NCBI GenBank assembly: GCA_023413135.1
Contig: JAEZQK010000038.1
Span: 1-64,000, forward strand
Direction: 5' to 3'
Origin: Bacillota bacterium
GTDB lineage: Bacteria > Bacillota > Clostridia > Christensenellales > Aristaeellaceae
DNA length: 64,000 bases
Below the pieces are notes generated by a model. It saw nothing but the letters and a program-made list of their open reading frames with translations. It made no database searches and had not been told where the DNA came from. Both the position numbers and the translations under genes were made by a program. This document shows positions 7,797 through 17,384 of the stretch, in pieces (position 1 is the stretch's first letter; the number at the start of each line of letters is the position of its first letter).

Positions 7797-9183
7797 GATG
7801 AAAAATGCGTTTGGCCCGATTCCCGATGATTGCTACCATGCATTGATGACTGCGGCACGCAACGTAAAGGAGGAAACTGTTGTGAAGAAAAAGATATCGT
7901 TTGTGCTGGTGATGGTTTTGGTACTGGTATTGGCGGCAGGGGTGGCGCTTGCGCTTGCTTCCTGGCGGGATACCGCGCGGCAGATCGTTGAAACGGAACA
8001 GGAGGCGGGCTACTTTGAGAACTGGCCTGTGGAGAAGAAGACCGCTCTGGTAGGAGCGCTGGTGGAGCAGGGGTATACGGAAAAAACCGAAGCGGTCGAG
8101 AACCTGCTTTCCGGCAAGCTGCAAAATATGGAGGCTGAAAAAATCGCGGATGATGCCCTCAGCACGTTTACAGGGCGGGAGGTTTCGGAAATCAGCTTCA
8201 TGGAGATTATGCAGGCAGCCTGGGGACCCTTTGAACAATGGACGGTTGAGGATCAGGCCTGGTATTCCCAGCTGATGGTGGACATGGGCCTGCAGGGAGC
8301 GGACCACACCCTGTATGTGACGCCGGAAGGCCCGGTGGATGAAGCAAAGGCTATTGCCATCGCCCGCCGGGAGATTGCCAAGGGCTACGGAATAGAAGAA
8401 AGCGTGCTGGACGCTTACGACGTGACCACCTCCTTCCAGGTGCCGGAGGACTCCGTGGTGACCGGCGATAAGCAGGCCTACTGGGCCATTGACTATTGGG
8501 CGCCGGAGAGCATGCCGGAAGAGACACGGCTTTTCTATAACTTCTGGGTGTATGTTCACCCGGAGACGGGAGAACTGCGTGAATCGGTGGAAAGCCTGCT
8601 GAAAAGCAAGCGCGCCTATGAGGAAGAAGCCAACAAGAGGCGCAACGATCCCCTCATGATCAAGCTGAGGGAGTTCAGCGAAGCCCACGGTGCCTATATG
8701 CAGGGGATCAGCCTGAAGGCAAAGGCCCTCTGGTCAAAGACGCTGGCGGAAGAGGTTCTCAAGCGGTATGCCCAGGAGCCGGACTTCATAAGCGTGAAGG
8801 ATGCTGCCTTTTCCTCATTCACTTATGGCCTGCCGGATGATCAGGCGCTATCCCAGGATAAAGCGCTGGAGCTGGCCGGCAAAGCCCTTGTTGACCCGCT
8901 GGGCCGCAAGGAGGAGGAAATCAAGTTCTATACCCATCGGAAGGACATCTATTATGATGTAACCAACCCGGAAAAGCCGCTCTGGAAGTTTTTCTTCCAT
9001 ATGCCAAGTCCCTACGACAGTGACGAGGCTTTCGGTGCCGAAGTGTTGGCCTACTACGGCGAAAATACCCGCGTACCCAACTACAAGGTGGAGCTTGATG
9101 CCCGTACGGGGGAAATCACTGCCGCATACGCGGTAGACTTGAAGGATGTCGACACGCTGGAGGATTGGAAGGGCACCATGTAA
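7783..9183 (+). CDS. Single-pass membrane protein with PepSY-like ectodomain; putative anti-sigma factor
   Basis: 466 aa: about 35 cytoplasmic residues, one membrane segment (SFVLVMVLVLVLAAGVALAL, residues about 39-58) and a large extracellular part. The ectodomain contains repeated blocks ending in HPETGEL or DARTGEI, preceded by helices of the AKAIAIARREIAKGYG type, as in PepSY-like domains. It is coupled by overlap to the ECF sigma gene, the usual position of an anti-sigma factor. Paralogues occupy the same place after the sigma genes at 46664 (468 aa) and 49389 (68 aa, only the N-terminal module). The cytoplasmic N-terminus is therefore inferred to bind sigma and the ectodomain to sense an envelope signal. 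This role is inference. Confidence 0.7.
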   Translation: MKCNEMKNAFGPIPDDCYHALMTAARNVKEETVVKKKISFVLVMVLVLVLAAGVALALASWRDTARQIVETEQEAGYFENWPVEKKTALVGALVEQGYTEKTEAVENLLSGKLQNMEAEKIADDALSTFTGREVSEISFMEIMQAAWGPFEQWTVEDQAWYSQLMVDMGLQGADHTLYVTPEGPVDEAKAIAIARREIAKGYGIEESVLDAYDVTTSFQVPEDSVVTGDKQAYWAIDYWAPESMPEETRLFYNFWVYVHPETGELRESVESLLKSKRAYEEEANKRRNDPLMIKLREFSEAHGAYMQGISLKAKALWSKTLAEEVLKRYAQEPDFISVKDAAFSSFTYGLPDDQALSQDKALELAGKALVDPLGRKEEEIKFYTHRKDIYYDVTNPEKPLWKFFFHMPSPYDSDEAFGAEVLAYYGENTRVPNYKVELDARTGEITAAYAVDLKDVDTLEDWKGTM

Positions 9184-9234
9184 TACCACTAAAACACAAC
9201 TGCTTTGATGAACGTGGAAGCACCGCTGACGATG

Positions 9235-9301
9235 TAGGGCGGGGGCTCCCGCCGTCTGTAGCGGTACCATGCATTTGCGGCGAACGCCCTCCCCCGCCCT
9301 A
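9235..9301. repeat. Palindromic GC-rich intergenic repeat, copy 2
   Basis: Inverted repeat TAGGGCGGGGG / CCCCCGCCCTA at the two ends; the inner TAGCGGTACCATGCAT matches the copy at 6744-6844. Confidence 0.6.
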
Positions 9302-9356
9302 TTGGTTGCATGCAGATTGCTTCGATTCTTCCAAGGATACAGGTATCAGCGCAATC

Positions 9357-9428
9357 AAGCAAACCCCGCACGCTGTTATCCCGAGTCGCGAAACGGCGAA
9401 GGATGACAGTCTACGGGGTTTGCTTTTT
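9357..9428 (+). terminator. Long-stem terminator-like inverted repeat
   Basis: Perfect 12-bp arms (9357-9368 and 9414-9425) followed by TTTTT. The centre contains a second nested stem (TGTTATCC / GGATGACA) of the kind found in dispersed intergenic repeats. It may terminate the sigma/anti-sigma operon and the convergent BlaR1 gene, or be a mobile palindromic element; both readings fit. Confidence 0.55.
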
Positions 9429-9522
9429 GCTTTCAGGGTATAAAGGCGAAAAATCTCCCGCCTGGCCGGTATCAAACTCCGGATAGAAGGCGCTGACATT
9501 TTCCCCCATGATTGTTGATGGT

Positions 9523-11655
9523 TCACTCTTCCTTTGGCACCACATTCCCGTCTTCACCGATTTCCATTTCGCGAAGCTCCGCCTGCACAACGCGCATAGT
9601 ATCCAGGTCGACGGTAATCAGATACCCCATGCCGCTATCGGGAAAAAGCATATGGAATTGGATCGGCATTTTCCCAGAATATTGTCCCCGGAGCAGCGGC
9701 GCTTTGCGGGGGCTGATCACGCTTTCGGACCAGCCCAGGTAAAGGTATGAAGAGAAATCCCGGGCGGCCTCCATGGCTGTTTGCAACTTATCATTGGGGA
9801 TTTGTTCTGCCGTCAGGAGAACCTGGCCTTCTGTTTCGTCCCGAGTGGGATAGACAGCCACATCGGAGATGGAATCGTGTAGGATTCCCACCTCATAACG
9901 TATCTTCTGGCTGTCTTCCCCTATGCGGATATCGAAGCATCCCGGCGCCCAGCAGGATTCGTAACGCCAGGGATACTTTTCAACGTCAACACCCATGGCG
10001 ATTCTGAACATCGAATCGATCATGGCGCGATGCAGGGCCAGAGGTCTATTCCCGGGCAAGGCATCGTTGATTCCCGGAAAGTGGGTATGCATCAACGCGT
10101 CGTATTCCCCGGCGGTATCAACATCCATCAGCGCCCGGGCGAAATCCATCATGTAGGGATCATTGGGTTCGAAGTTATTCAGCCTGTCTTTGAAAACAGC
10201 TGCCGTGGCCAAGCCGCTGCCGAACCGCCTTTCCAGGCCGATTAGCTTGTTTTTCAGCATGTTCGCGTTGTAGTTTTCCATATTCTCACAGGCGTAACGG
10301 GCCACCAGCCGGGGCATATAGTCGAACCTGCTGTAGGAGGTCGCCACACGGGGCATATCGGTATGTTTACCGGCAGCCTCGGCAAAGATGTCGTAAGCGG
10401 ACCCTACCTTCCAGCCGGCGCCGGTTGCGTTTTCAAGCACAACGTACAGGGAATCCCGGCTCGTCCTCATGGTAACCAGTTGCGGCTCGCTGCCGATGAT
10501 GGCCGTAACGGTCCCGGTGAACAGGTAGATTTGCCTGTCCTTTACGCGTGCGTCCATGTTAATCAGCAAGTCGTCATAGTTGGTCGCATCCATGGGCCAG
10601 GCGCCCCGGGCATATTCCTCCGCGGGAGAGACAATTGTAAAAACGTCCTCGCCAAGGTCTGCCGGTGGCATGGCTTCGGGCGATATGAATAATGATGTTC
10701 CACGCGCTGTGGCGAAGCTGGACAGGCACGTCAAAGCCAGCAGGATGGATGCGAAAACGCTTACGGATCTTTTGCGAAGAGGACCGCCCATGATATATTC
10801 CAGCCTTTCTTTCATGTCGCGCTTTAGGTTGGACATGGCCGCTGCGGCAAAGGGCAAAGGCTTGCCCGCCAGGCGCAGGAGTGTTTTCGCGTATTCGAAG
10901 CGCTCCTCCCCGCACAAACTGCGGTTTACGGCATCGTCGCAGCCAAGTTCGCAGTCGCGGCGGGAAGCCATGGCCGCCAGCCATGTAAAGGGGCTGAACC
11001 AGTACAACGCGCAAAGGACATTGCGCAAAAGGGCCCACCTATGATCGCCGCGACGCAGGTGGCAGGTTTCGTGCATCAATGCATAGCGCAGGTTCTCAGG
11101 CTTCATGCTTTTTCCCGTCAGCGCTATGACAGGCTTGAAGGCGCCAAGCACGCAGGGGGAAGGCAGGCTGGAAAGATATACGGGGTATCGTGATTCGGGA
11201 AGATCGATGGGCCTAAGGCTGGCACGGCGTATGAGCTTGCGGTTGGCCATGATCATGAAGGCCGCATTCGAAACGACACCCACTCCCCACAAGATGAGCA
11301 GCAGCGACTCAATGGAAAGGCTGGGGGCGGAAGGGCCAGCGGGAGCGGTCACTACGGCCTCCTGCTCGACAGCCAGGGGAGGCTTTGGAGCGGTTTCCGG
11401 TACAAATGTCTGCATGTGGGCCGCAGGAAGTTGCATCACCGGGCTTTGCCGGTCAGATTCGGAAGGCAGCAGCGGATTGGGCAGGGAAAGGGGCAGGAGC
11501 AGCCGCAGGGCCACCAGCAGCCAGGCGCCGTACAAAAGCCCCGGGCGGACATGCTTTTTGATAAGCCGCCGAAAAACCAGCAGGAATACGGTCAGGGCGG
11601 CCCCGGCGGCGGCCTGGGTAAGCAGAAGGGCTAAGATGGTTTTGGCCACGGTCAT
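9523..11655 (-). CDS. M56-family (BlaR1/MecR1-like) membrane metalloprotease sensor, 710 aa
   Basis: The N-terminal part has several membrane segments and a zinc-protease motif HETCH at about residue 195, followed by WFSPFTWLAAMASRRDCELGCDDAV, typical of peptidase M56. Known relatives sense envelope stress or beta-lactams and inactivate the paired BlaI repressor by proteolysis. The C-terminal 370 residues after the last membrane segment (about residue 315) are not a penicillin-binding domain; they contain PepSY-like elements ending in DLDTMRVVQAEL. The start ATG overlaps the BlaI stop codon (ATGA), so the genes are coupled. The ligand is unknown. Confidence 0.85.
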   Translation of the reverse strand: MTVAKTILALLLTQAAAGAALTVFLLVFRRLIKKHVRPGLLYGAWLLVALRLLLPLSLPNPLLPSESDRQSPVMQLPAAHMQTFVPETAPKPPLAVEQEAVVTAPAGPSAPSLSIESLLLILWGVGVVSNAAFMIMANRKLIRRASLRPIDLPESRYPVYLSSLPSPCVLGAFKPVIALTGKSMKPENLRYALMHETCHLRRGDHRWALLRNVLCALYWFSPFTWLAAMASRRDCELGCDDAVNRSLCGEERFEYAKTLLRLAGKPLPFAAAAMSNLKRDMKERLEYIMGGPLRKRSVSVFASILLALTCLSSFATARGTSLFISPEAMPPADLGEDVFTIVSPAEEYARGAWPMDATNYDDLLINMDARVKDRQIYLFTGTVTAIIGSEPQLVTMRTSRDSLYVVLENATGAGWKVGSAYDIFAEAAGKHTDMPRVATSYSRFDYMPRLVARYACENMENYNANMLKNKLIGLERRFGSGLATAAVFKDRLNNFEPNDPYMMDFARALMDVDTAGEYDALMHTHFPGINDALPGNRPLALHRAMIDSMFRIAMGVDVEKYPWRYESCWAPGCFDIRIGEDSQKIRYEVGILHDSISDVAVYPTRDETEGQVLLTAEQIPNDKLQTAMEAARDFSSYLYLGWSESVISPRKAPLLRGQYSGKMPIQFHMLFPDSGMGYLITVDLDTMRVVQAELREMEIGEDGNVVPKEE

Positions 11656-12029
11656 CCCTCCCTGCGTTTGGATTCAATGAATTGGGACAGCTCGGCAAGA
11701 TCCTCCTCGGAAAGGCCGCCCATCTCCACCATGGCGTGCATCAAAAGCACGGGCTTGCCGTCAAACAGGCGATTTAACAGGGTTTGGGCCTGTTTGACGG
11801 CCATGCCCGCCTTCTCGATCAGGGGATAGAAATGCTTGGCGCGCCCGGATTCCTCCATGCGCACCGTGCCCTTGAGCACCATGCGGCGCAGCAGGCTGAT
11901 CACCGTATGTTTCGTCCATCCGGTTTCGGGTGCAAGGGCACGGGTGAGTTCCGTGATGGTTTGCGGGGCGCGGTCCCATAAAAAGGCCATGATCTTCCAT
12001 TCGGCCTCGGTGAGGGAGGGATGGTCCAT
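11652..12029 (-). CDS. BlaI/MecI-family transcriptional repressor, 125 aa
   Basis: Winged-helix protein of standard length: LTEAEWKIMAFLW at the N-terminus, recognition helix around TKHTVISLLRRM, and the C-terminal dimerisation helices. It would repress its own operon and be cleaved or released when the downstream M56 protein is activated. GGAGG lies 9 nt before the start. An inverted repeat, GGTAG-N8-CTACC, 24 nt upstream is the likely operator. Confidence 0.9.
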   Translation of the reverse strand: MDHPSLTEAEWKIMAFLWDRAPQTITELTRALAPETGWTKHTVISLLRRMVLKGTVRMEESGRAKHFYPLIEKAGMAVKQAQTLLNRLFDGKPVLLMHAMVEMGGLSEEDLAELSQFIESKRREG

Positions 12030-12052
12030 GAAGGTTCGCCTCCTGCAAGTTA

Positions 12053-12070
12053 GGTAGACGTTTTACTACC
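12053..12070 (-). promoter_or_regulatory. Candidate BlaI operator
   Basis: GGTAG (12053-12057) and CTACC (12066-12070) form an inverted repeat just upstream of blaI. BlaI operators are short dyads with TAC/GTA half-sites, which fits. No binding evidence. Confidence 0.4.
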
Positions 12071-12272
12071 ATACATATTACCAGGAGCAGGATGGCTGCG
12101 TCAATAGATTGGTGGAAGCTTTATTACCTTTTACAAATGTGATAGTGCTGCAAACCGCGTCAGCCTTTTTATTGCTGCCATACCTACCGGCTTTCCAATC
12201 AGCAAATCAAACCCGCACTTTACTTCCTGAGGCTTACGATTTCATAAGATTAGTCCCACACAGCCGGCCGTA

Positions 12273-12281
12273 TGGTATAAT
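12273..12281 (+). promoter_or_regulatory. Extended -10 promoter of the two-component operon
   Basis: TGGTATAAT at 12273-12281 has the extended -10 form TGnTATAAT and ends 32 nt before the GTG start. No good -35 is present at the right distance, suggesting activator dependence. Confidence 0.5.
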
Positions 12282-12313
12282 CAGGCAGGAGATGGACGGC
12301 TGGGAGGGTTTGC

Positions 12314-12976
12314 GTGCGTAATAAAATCCTTTTGGTGGAAGACGATCCCTTTTTGCGAAATGGCTTGACCGAGCTCTTGGATCAGGCTGGCTATGCCGTA
12401 GCGGCTTGCGCCTTGGCCAAGGAGGCGCGCGAACGTGTTGAAAAAGACGGTTACGACTTGATCGTGCTGGATATCGGGCTTCCGGACGGGGATGGGATCG
12501 GGCTGTGCAAGGCGTGGCGCTTACATGGCTTAAGGGCGCCCGTGCTGTTTTTGACAGCCTGTGACGAGGAGATACAGGTGGTTCGCGGGTTCGACGCGGG
12601 CGGCGACGATTACGTCACAAAGCCCTTTCGGATGCTGGAGCTTTTGAGCCGTGTCCGCGCGCTGCTAAGACGGGGCGCGCCCAACGCGCTGGCGCGCTCG
12701 GGCCTGGAAATCGACACGGAGCGCATGACGGCGCACAAAAATGGCGAAGCGGTATTTTTAACGCCCATCGAATTCCGGCTGCTTCTGGCGCTGATCCGGG
12801 CAGGCGGGCGGATCATGACACGGGAGAACCTGCTGGAAAACATATGGGATATGGGCGGCCAGTTTATCGACGGCAATACGCTGTCGGTACACATCAGCCG
12901 CCTGCGGGAGAAGATCGGGGCGGAATATATACGCACCGTGCGGGGAGTGGGCTACCAATGGGAGGATATGCTTTAG
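12314..12976 (+). CDS. OmpR-family response regulator
   Basis: 220 aa. Receiver domain with acidic pocket (VEDD), phosphoacceptor Asp53 (LIVLDIGLPDGDG), Thr and Lys (FLTA, VTKPF); then a winged-helix DNA-binding domain ending in RTVRGVGYQW. The start is GTG after GGGAGGG. It overlaps the kinase gene by 19 nt. With the ABC genes downstream it matches the VanR/BceR-type arrangement, in which the regulator controls the adjacent exporter in response to an envelope-active compound. Confidence 0.92.
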   Translation: MRNKILLVEDDPFLRNGLTELLDQAGYAVAACALAKEARERVEKDGYDLIVLDIGLPDGDGIGLCKAWRLHGLRAPVLFLTACDEEIQVVRGFDAGGDDYVTKPFRMLELLSRVRALLRRGAPNALARSGLEIDTERMTAHKNGEAVFLTPIEFRLLLALIRAGGRIMTRENLLENIWDMGGQFIDGNTLSVHISRLREKIGAEYIRTVRGVGYQWEDML

Positions 12977-13866
12977 CGGGGCTGATGGGCGCGCTGGCGG
13001 CGCTGCTGGCCGCCCTGCTTTTTATTTGTGTGGTACAATCTGTCCGGCACAGGCGCGAAGCCGTCAGGCTGCACGACCAGATCATGCGCTTTTTAAACGG
13101 AGAGGTCAAATCACCCAGCTTCAGCGTGAGGGATAACCGCTTTGCGCTGTTTGAAAACGCGGTGATCGAGCTGGAAGCGCGCCTTTTGCAAAGCGATGAA
13201 AACAAGCTTGCGGAAGAGAGAAAAAACGAAAAGCTGCTGGTGGACATCTCCCACCAATTGAAGACGCCCATCTCCGGGCTTAAGCTGTACTGTGAGATGG
13301 ACGGCGGCGCGCACCTTGAGCAACAGCTGAGGCTGCTCAGCCGCATGGAGCACCTGATCGGCTCACTCCTTCGGCTGGAACGGCTGCGGGCGGACGGATA
13401 CGAATTCCATTTTGAGATGAAGGAGCTTTCCGCCATCGTGCGGGAAGCTTTAGCAAGGGTTGTGCCTCTGTTTCCGGGCAGGCGGGTCGAGGTATCCGGG
13501 GAGGCAATGCTCTCCTTGGACGAAGCCTGGATGGGCGAAGCACTGGTGAACCTGATCAAAAACGCCTGTGAGCACACCCAGGAGGATGGAAGGATCAGCG
13601 TTACCATTGAGCAGGCGGAAAGCTCTGTTTTCTGCGCCGTCCAGGACGACGGCGGCGGCGTCCCCCCGGCCGAGCTTGGCAGCCTGTTCATGCGCTTCTT
13701 CCGCAGTTCGGCCTCCACAGCCCTGGAAGGCGCAGGCGTGGGGCTGGCCATCGTCCGGGCCATCGTGGAAAAGCACCATGGCACCGTATCCGCCGAAAAT
13801 GCGAAGGGCGGACTTCGTGTCACGTTCTGCCTGCCGCTTTTGCACCGCCGCCTTAAGAAAACGTAA
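12958..13866 (+). CDS. Sensor histidine kinase, 302 aa
   Basis: One N-terminal membrane segment (residues 6-28) with virtually no extracellular loop, then H-box DISHQLKTP (His about 99), N-box LVNLIKNACEHT and the G boxes DDGGGVPP and GAGVGLAIV. Intramembrane-sensing kinases with such short sensors usually work with a Bce-type ABC transporter that detects the ligand. ATG 12958 is chosen because GGGGAG precedes it by 9 nt and because it gives the membrane segment directly. The last 45 bp of this gene are duplicated at about 20129-20171. Confidence 0.9.
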   Translation: MGGYALAGLMGALAALLAALLFICVVQSVRHRREAVRLHDQIMRFLNGEVKSPSFSVRDNRFALFENAVIELEARLLQSDENKLAEERKNEKLLVDISHQLKTPISGLKLYCEMDGGAHLEQQLRLLSRMEHLIGSLLRLERLRADGYEFHFEMKELSAIVREALARVVPLFPGRRVEVSGEAMLSLDEAWMGEALVNLIKNACEHTQEDGRISVTIEQAESSVFCAVQDDGGGVPPAELGSLFMRFFRSSASTALEGAGVGLAIVRAIVEKHHGTVSAENAKGGLRVTFCLPLLHRRLKKT

Positions 13867-13872
13867 GGCGGC
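13847..13872 (+). terminator. Hairpin between the kinase and the first ABC cassette
   Basis: Nine-base-pair stem 13847-13855/13864-13872 overlapping the kinase stop codon, without a U-tract. The same hairpin is preserved in the duplicate at 20152-20177. It may attenuate or stabilise the transcript; termination is not certain. Confidence 0.4.
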
Positions 13873-13928
13873 AGAAACCTAACCGCAAGCTTTGGGCGGT
13901 ACAATGGATCCGTAAGGAGGATGCGGCT

Positions 13929-14618
13929 ATGGAGATTATGCGGTGTCAGGCGCTGTGCAAGACCTTTGCCTCGGGGGAAACGGCGGTCCATGCAGTGCGG
14001 GATGTGGACTTATCTTTTGAAAAGGGCGAATTTGTGGCGGTTACCGGCCCCAGCGGATCGGGAAAGTCAACACTTTTGCATATGCTTGGAGGCCTGGAGT
14101 ATCCCACCTCCGGCAAGGTTTTCTTTCAGGATGCCGATCTTTTCGCCTACAACGACAACCAGCTTTCGGTGCTTAGGCGGCGGCGGTTCGGCTTTGTGTT
14201 CCAATCCTACAACCTGGTAAAAGAGCTGACGGGTTACGAAAACATACTGCTGCCGGTGATGCTGGATAAAAAGAAGCCGGACCAAAAGTACATCGACAAG
14301 CTGATCGATATGCTGGAGATCGGGGACAGGACAAGCCACCTGCCCGGCGCGCTGTCGGGCGGGCAGTAGCAGCGGATTTCCATCGCCCGGGCCCTTGCCA
14401 ACAAGCCCGCCGTACTGTTTGCCGATGAGCCCACCGGGAACCTGGACGGGAAGTCCGGCCGGGAGGTGCTCTCCCTTTTGCGCTATGTGGGGCAGGAACT
14501 GGGCGTAACGCTGATTCTGGTGACCCACGACCTGGCCATCGCCGAGCAGGCCGGCCGCATCCTTTCGCTCTCGGACGGCGCCGTCATATCCGATACCGGG
14601 CGGGGGGCTCAGCCATGA
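13929..14618 (+). pseudogene. ABC transporter ATPase, interrupted by an in-frame TAG after LSGGQ
   Basis: MacB/Bce-type ATPase nearly identical to the intact copy at 20236-20925. Walker A (GPSGSGKST, residues 40-48) and the signature LSGGQ (142-146) are present. Codon 147 is TAG (14367-14369) where the intact copy has CAG. The frame then continues undamaged through Walker B (ADEPTG) to a TGA that overlaps the permease ATG. A single C-to-T change explains it. The product would stop before Walker B and cannot hydrolyse ATP; amber suppression or sequencing error are the alternatives. Loss may also uncouple translation of permease 1. Confidence 0.85.
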
Positions 14619-17317
14619 AAAAGGCACCCACCTACAATTCGCTGGCCCTGGGCAGCATACGCGTGAGGAAACGGCAATACGTAACGCTGGTCACCGGCAT
14701 CGTGCTGGCGATCTTCTTTACATCCTCCATGCTGCTGATAGGGCAGAGCATCCACCATACCTATCAAGAGCGATATTTCCGCCAGGTGGGCCGCCAGAAC
14801 GCCGTTATGCTGGACGCGGAGAATGTTTCCCCCGAAACGCTTTTGGAAAGTGGATATGTGAAAAGCGTCGGCAATGCCTTCATCATCGGCGTGACGGAGG
14901 GCGGGGAAACCGCCATCGCCTATTACGATGAAAAAGGGGAGGCGCTGGCGTACCGGCAGTGCGTGCAAGGCCGCATGCCTGAGGCCGCGGGGGAGATCGC
15001 GATGGAGCGCTCAAAGCTCCAGCGGCTGCGGGCGGACGCGAAGTTGGGCGACGCGTTGACTCTGCCCGTAAAGGTGCCGGACGGAAACGGCTTTTTGCCC
15101 GATGCAGTCACAAAAACATATACATTGGTGGGCATCCTTTCGGAGCAGACCGCATACCAGCGGGGAGACGGCTGGCGGTTCAGCTCGGCCAATTATCTTG
15201 AGTACCCCGGCGCGGTGGTCTCCCGGGCGGAACAGGTGGAGCCGGGCGGTCGGCCCATCATACACCGCCTTTTGCAGCTTTCGCCGCTGGTTTTAAACGC
15301 GGCGTTTACAAGGTACGCAGAAGATACGCTGCATCACCATTGGACGGATTACTTCGGCTTTCAATTGTTCTTGGATTCCGACAGCGGCATGCTGGCAGCC
15401 ATGGTGATCCTTCTGGGGGTCGCGCTGGTGGGAGTAGCCTGCATGGGGATCGCCGGCGCGTTCTCCATGATGCTCTCCGAGCGCCGCGCCCAGATTGGCA
15501 TGCTCCGTGCCGTTGGCGCAACCCGCAGGCAGATCCGCCGCATCTTTGGCCGGGAGGCGCTTGTCATCGCCCTTACCGTAGCGCCGGCTGCCATCGCGCT
15601 GTCACACCTTGCCGTGTGGGGGCTGTCCAAAGCCATTGGCGGGCTTGATTACTTCGCCGACGTGTGGTTTTTGCCCATTGAGCTGCTGTTTTCCGTTGCC
15701 TGCGTAATGGCCGCCGCGTTCATGCCGCTCTTTGCCGCATCCCGGGTTTCGCCCATGCAGGCCATTCGCGAAACGTCGCTGCTGCGGGCGAAAAAACGGT
15801 TGCGCATCCGTTTAAAACAAGACTTCTGGCCGCCCAGCCTGCTGGCCCGGCGGCATTTGCGGCTTTACCGTGCGAAGCAGGCCGGCGTTTGGGCGGTGAC
15901 CGCCCTGAGCCTGATGGTTTTGACGGTGGGATTTAACGCGGCATGGAATATGAGCGCGGGCGGGCGGGACTATGGGCATGATTTTTTGATCAGCAACACT
16001 GCAGAATTTGGCCGTTTCGTAGAAGAAAACGCGCTCCGCCCGCTGCTAACGGAGGGCGACCTAACGGAGGCGGCGGCTGTGCCGCTGGCGCAGAGTTTAC
16101 AGGCCGTCAAATCTGTCAGGGTTAATTTGCTGCTTGACAGCGTAAGCGAATACCTGACAGGCCAACTTTTTCCTCCCAATGAATATGATTACCTGCTGAA
16201 TGACGCGCCGCCGGGCGAAGACCGGGAAAGACAGGGTCCCTTGGGATACTGGCCGATTAAAAGCCAACTGAATATCGATAAAAAAATGGTCAATACATCG
16301 ATGTACGCCTTGTTTCCGGAGATGGCCGCCCAGCTCAAGCCCTATGTGCTTTTGGGGGAGATCGATATCCAGGCGCTCAGCGAAGGCCGCGAGGTATTGA
16401 TCGTAGCGCCGGACAAAATGTTTATACAATACAGCAGGGATGCCAACGGGAATATAGACGGGGGATCAAGCGGCCCGAACCCCGAAAAGGGCAAGCGCTA
16501 TGACAAGGTGCTTGTGAATGACATGTTCCATCCCGGAGATACGCTTACCCTGTGCAGGCTCTACATGGAAGGCAGGTCTATCAGCTGGGGGAATGAGAGC
16601 GAATTCGATTACAATGCCATCCGGCGCGCGGATGGCACTGTGCGCATCGGCGCGGTGCTGTCGGGTGAGATGCCGGGGGCGCTGAACAGCCACTTGGGCT
16701 GGGCAGATACGGGATCGCTGATCACCACCGTGGCGGGCCTTGATGCGCTGGGCTTTGAAACCAGCGGGTACAAAAGCCTGTCGGTAAAGCTTGCGGGCAT
16801 CCCGGATGAGCAAACGGAAGCATACGCGGAAACCGTGCTGTCAGATATCGCAAGCCGCGCGGAAGATATGGACTTTTATTCAGCCTTCGCGTCCAGGCGG
16901 GAAAGACTTCAGTCGCAAATAACGATGACCGTCAGCCTTTTCGCGGTGCTGATCCTGTTTTTTGCCACTTGTGTCAGTATGGTCAACAATGCCGTCACCG
17001 GGCGCATCCGTTCCGACAAGCGGGCCATCGGCACGCTGCGGGCGGTGGGCGCACCGCTTCGGGTGATCATATCCTCCTACCTAAACCAGGTGGGGATCAT
17101 GCTGTCGTGGGGCCTGGCGGCGGGGGTGCTTATCAGCGGCGCTATCCTTGCATACCAGGCATACGAAGGATTCCTTCCCGAGGGAATGGTTCTGCCGCTT
17201 ATCGGGGTTATGGCGCTGTATGTGCTGATGATCCTGCTCTTTTGCGGGGTCAACCTCCGCGCGCGCATCCGTGGGATCGTGCGGTACAGCATCATCGACA
17301 ATATCAGGGAACTGTAA
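14615..17317 (+). CDS. FtsX-domain ABC permease, copy 1 (900 aa)
   Basis: Long MacB/Bce-like permease with two FtsX regions. Membrane segments: about 21-43, then an extracellular domain to about 260; a first FtsX group at 262-375 with the cytoplasmic MLSERRAQIGMLRAVGATRRQI; one segment near 430-450; a second ectodomain to about 770; and a C-terminal FtsX group with RSDKRAIGTLRAVGAPLR. Such permeases do not translocate across the bilayer like classic exporters; they use ATPase-driven movement of the ectodomain to expel or sense peptides and lipids. The start overlaps the ATPase stop codon. Its own ATPase is broken, so it presumably relies on the ATPase at 20236. Confidence 0.88.
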   Translation: MKKAPTYNSLALGSIRVRKRQYVTLVTGIVLAIFFTSSMLLIGQSIHHTYQERYFRQVGRQNAVMLDAENVSPETLLESGYVKSVGNAFIIGVTEGGETAIAYYDEKGEALAYRQCVQGRMPEAAGEIAMERSKLQRLRADAKLGDALTLPVKVPDGNGFLPDAVTKTYTLVGILSEQTAYQRGDGWRFSSANYLEYPGAVVSRAEQVEPGGRPIIHRLLQLSPLVLNAAFTRYAEDTLHHHWTDYFGFQLFLDSDSGMLAAMVILLGVALVGVACMGIAGAFSMMLSERRAQIGMLRAVGATRRQIRRIFGREALVIALTVAPAAIALSHLAVWGLSKAIGGLDYFADVWFLPIELLFSVACVMAAAFMPLFAASRVSPMQAIRETSLLRAKKRLRIRLKQDFWPPSLLARRHLRLYRAKQAGVWAVTALSLMVLTVGFNAAWNMSAGGRDYGHDFLISNTAEFGRFVEENALRPLLTEGDLTEAAAVPLAQSLQAVKSVRVNLLLDSVSEYLTGQLFPPNEYDYLLNDAPPGEDRERQGPLGYWPIKSQLNIDKKMVNTSMYALFPEMAAQLKPYVLLGEIDIQALSEGREVLIVAPDKMFIQYSRDANGNIDGGSSGPNPEKGKRYDKVLVNDMFHPGDTLTLCRLYMEGRSISWGNESEFDYNAIRRADGTVRIGAVLSGEMPGALNSHLGWADTGSLITTVAGLDALGFETSGYKSLSVKLAGIPDEQTEAYAETVLSDIASRAEDMDFYSAFASRRERLQSQITMTVSLFAVLILFFATCVSMVNNAVTGRIRSDKRAIGTLRAVGAPLRVIISSYLNQVGIMLSWGLAAGVLISGAILAYQAYEGFLPEGMVLPLIGVMALYVLMILLFCGVNLRARIRGIVRYSIIDNIREL

Positions 17318-17330
17318 GGGGGGGAGCGGC

Positions 17331-17384
17331 ATGAAGATCATGCGGCGTAAGGCGCTGTTAAAGACCTTTGCCCCGGGTGCAGCC
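17331..17384 (+). pseudogene. ATPase deletion scar in front of permease 2
   Basis: 54 bp: about 43 bp from the 5' end of the ATPase gene joined to the last few bases before the permease ATG. Compare 13929-13971 and 14605-14614 in cassette 1. A single deletion of about 640 bp explains it. Confidence 0.8.

Noticed and set aside
13929..14618. Reassigned TAG (genetic code change)
   Set aside because: TAG serves as a normal stop elsewhere (for example the response regulator at 12976); a single nonsense change is simpler.
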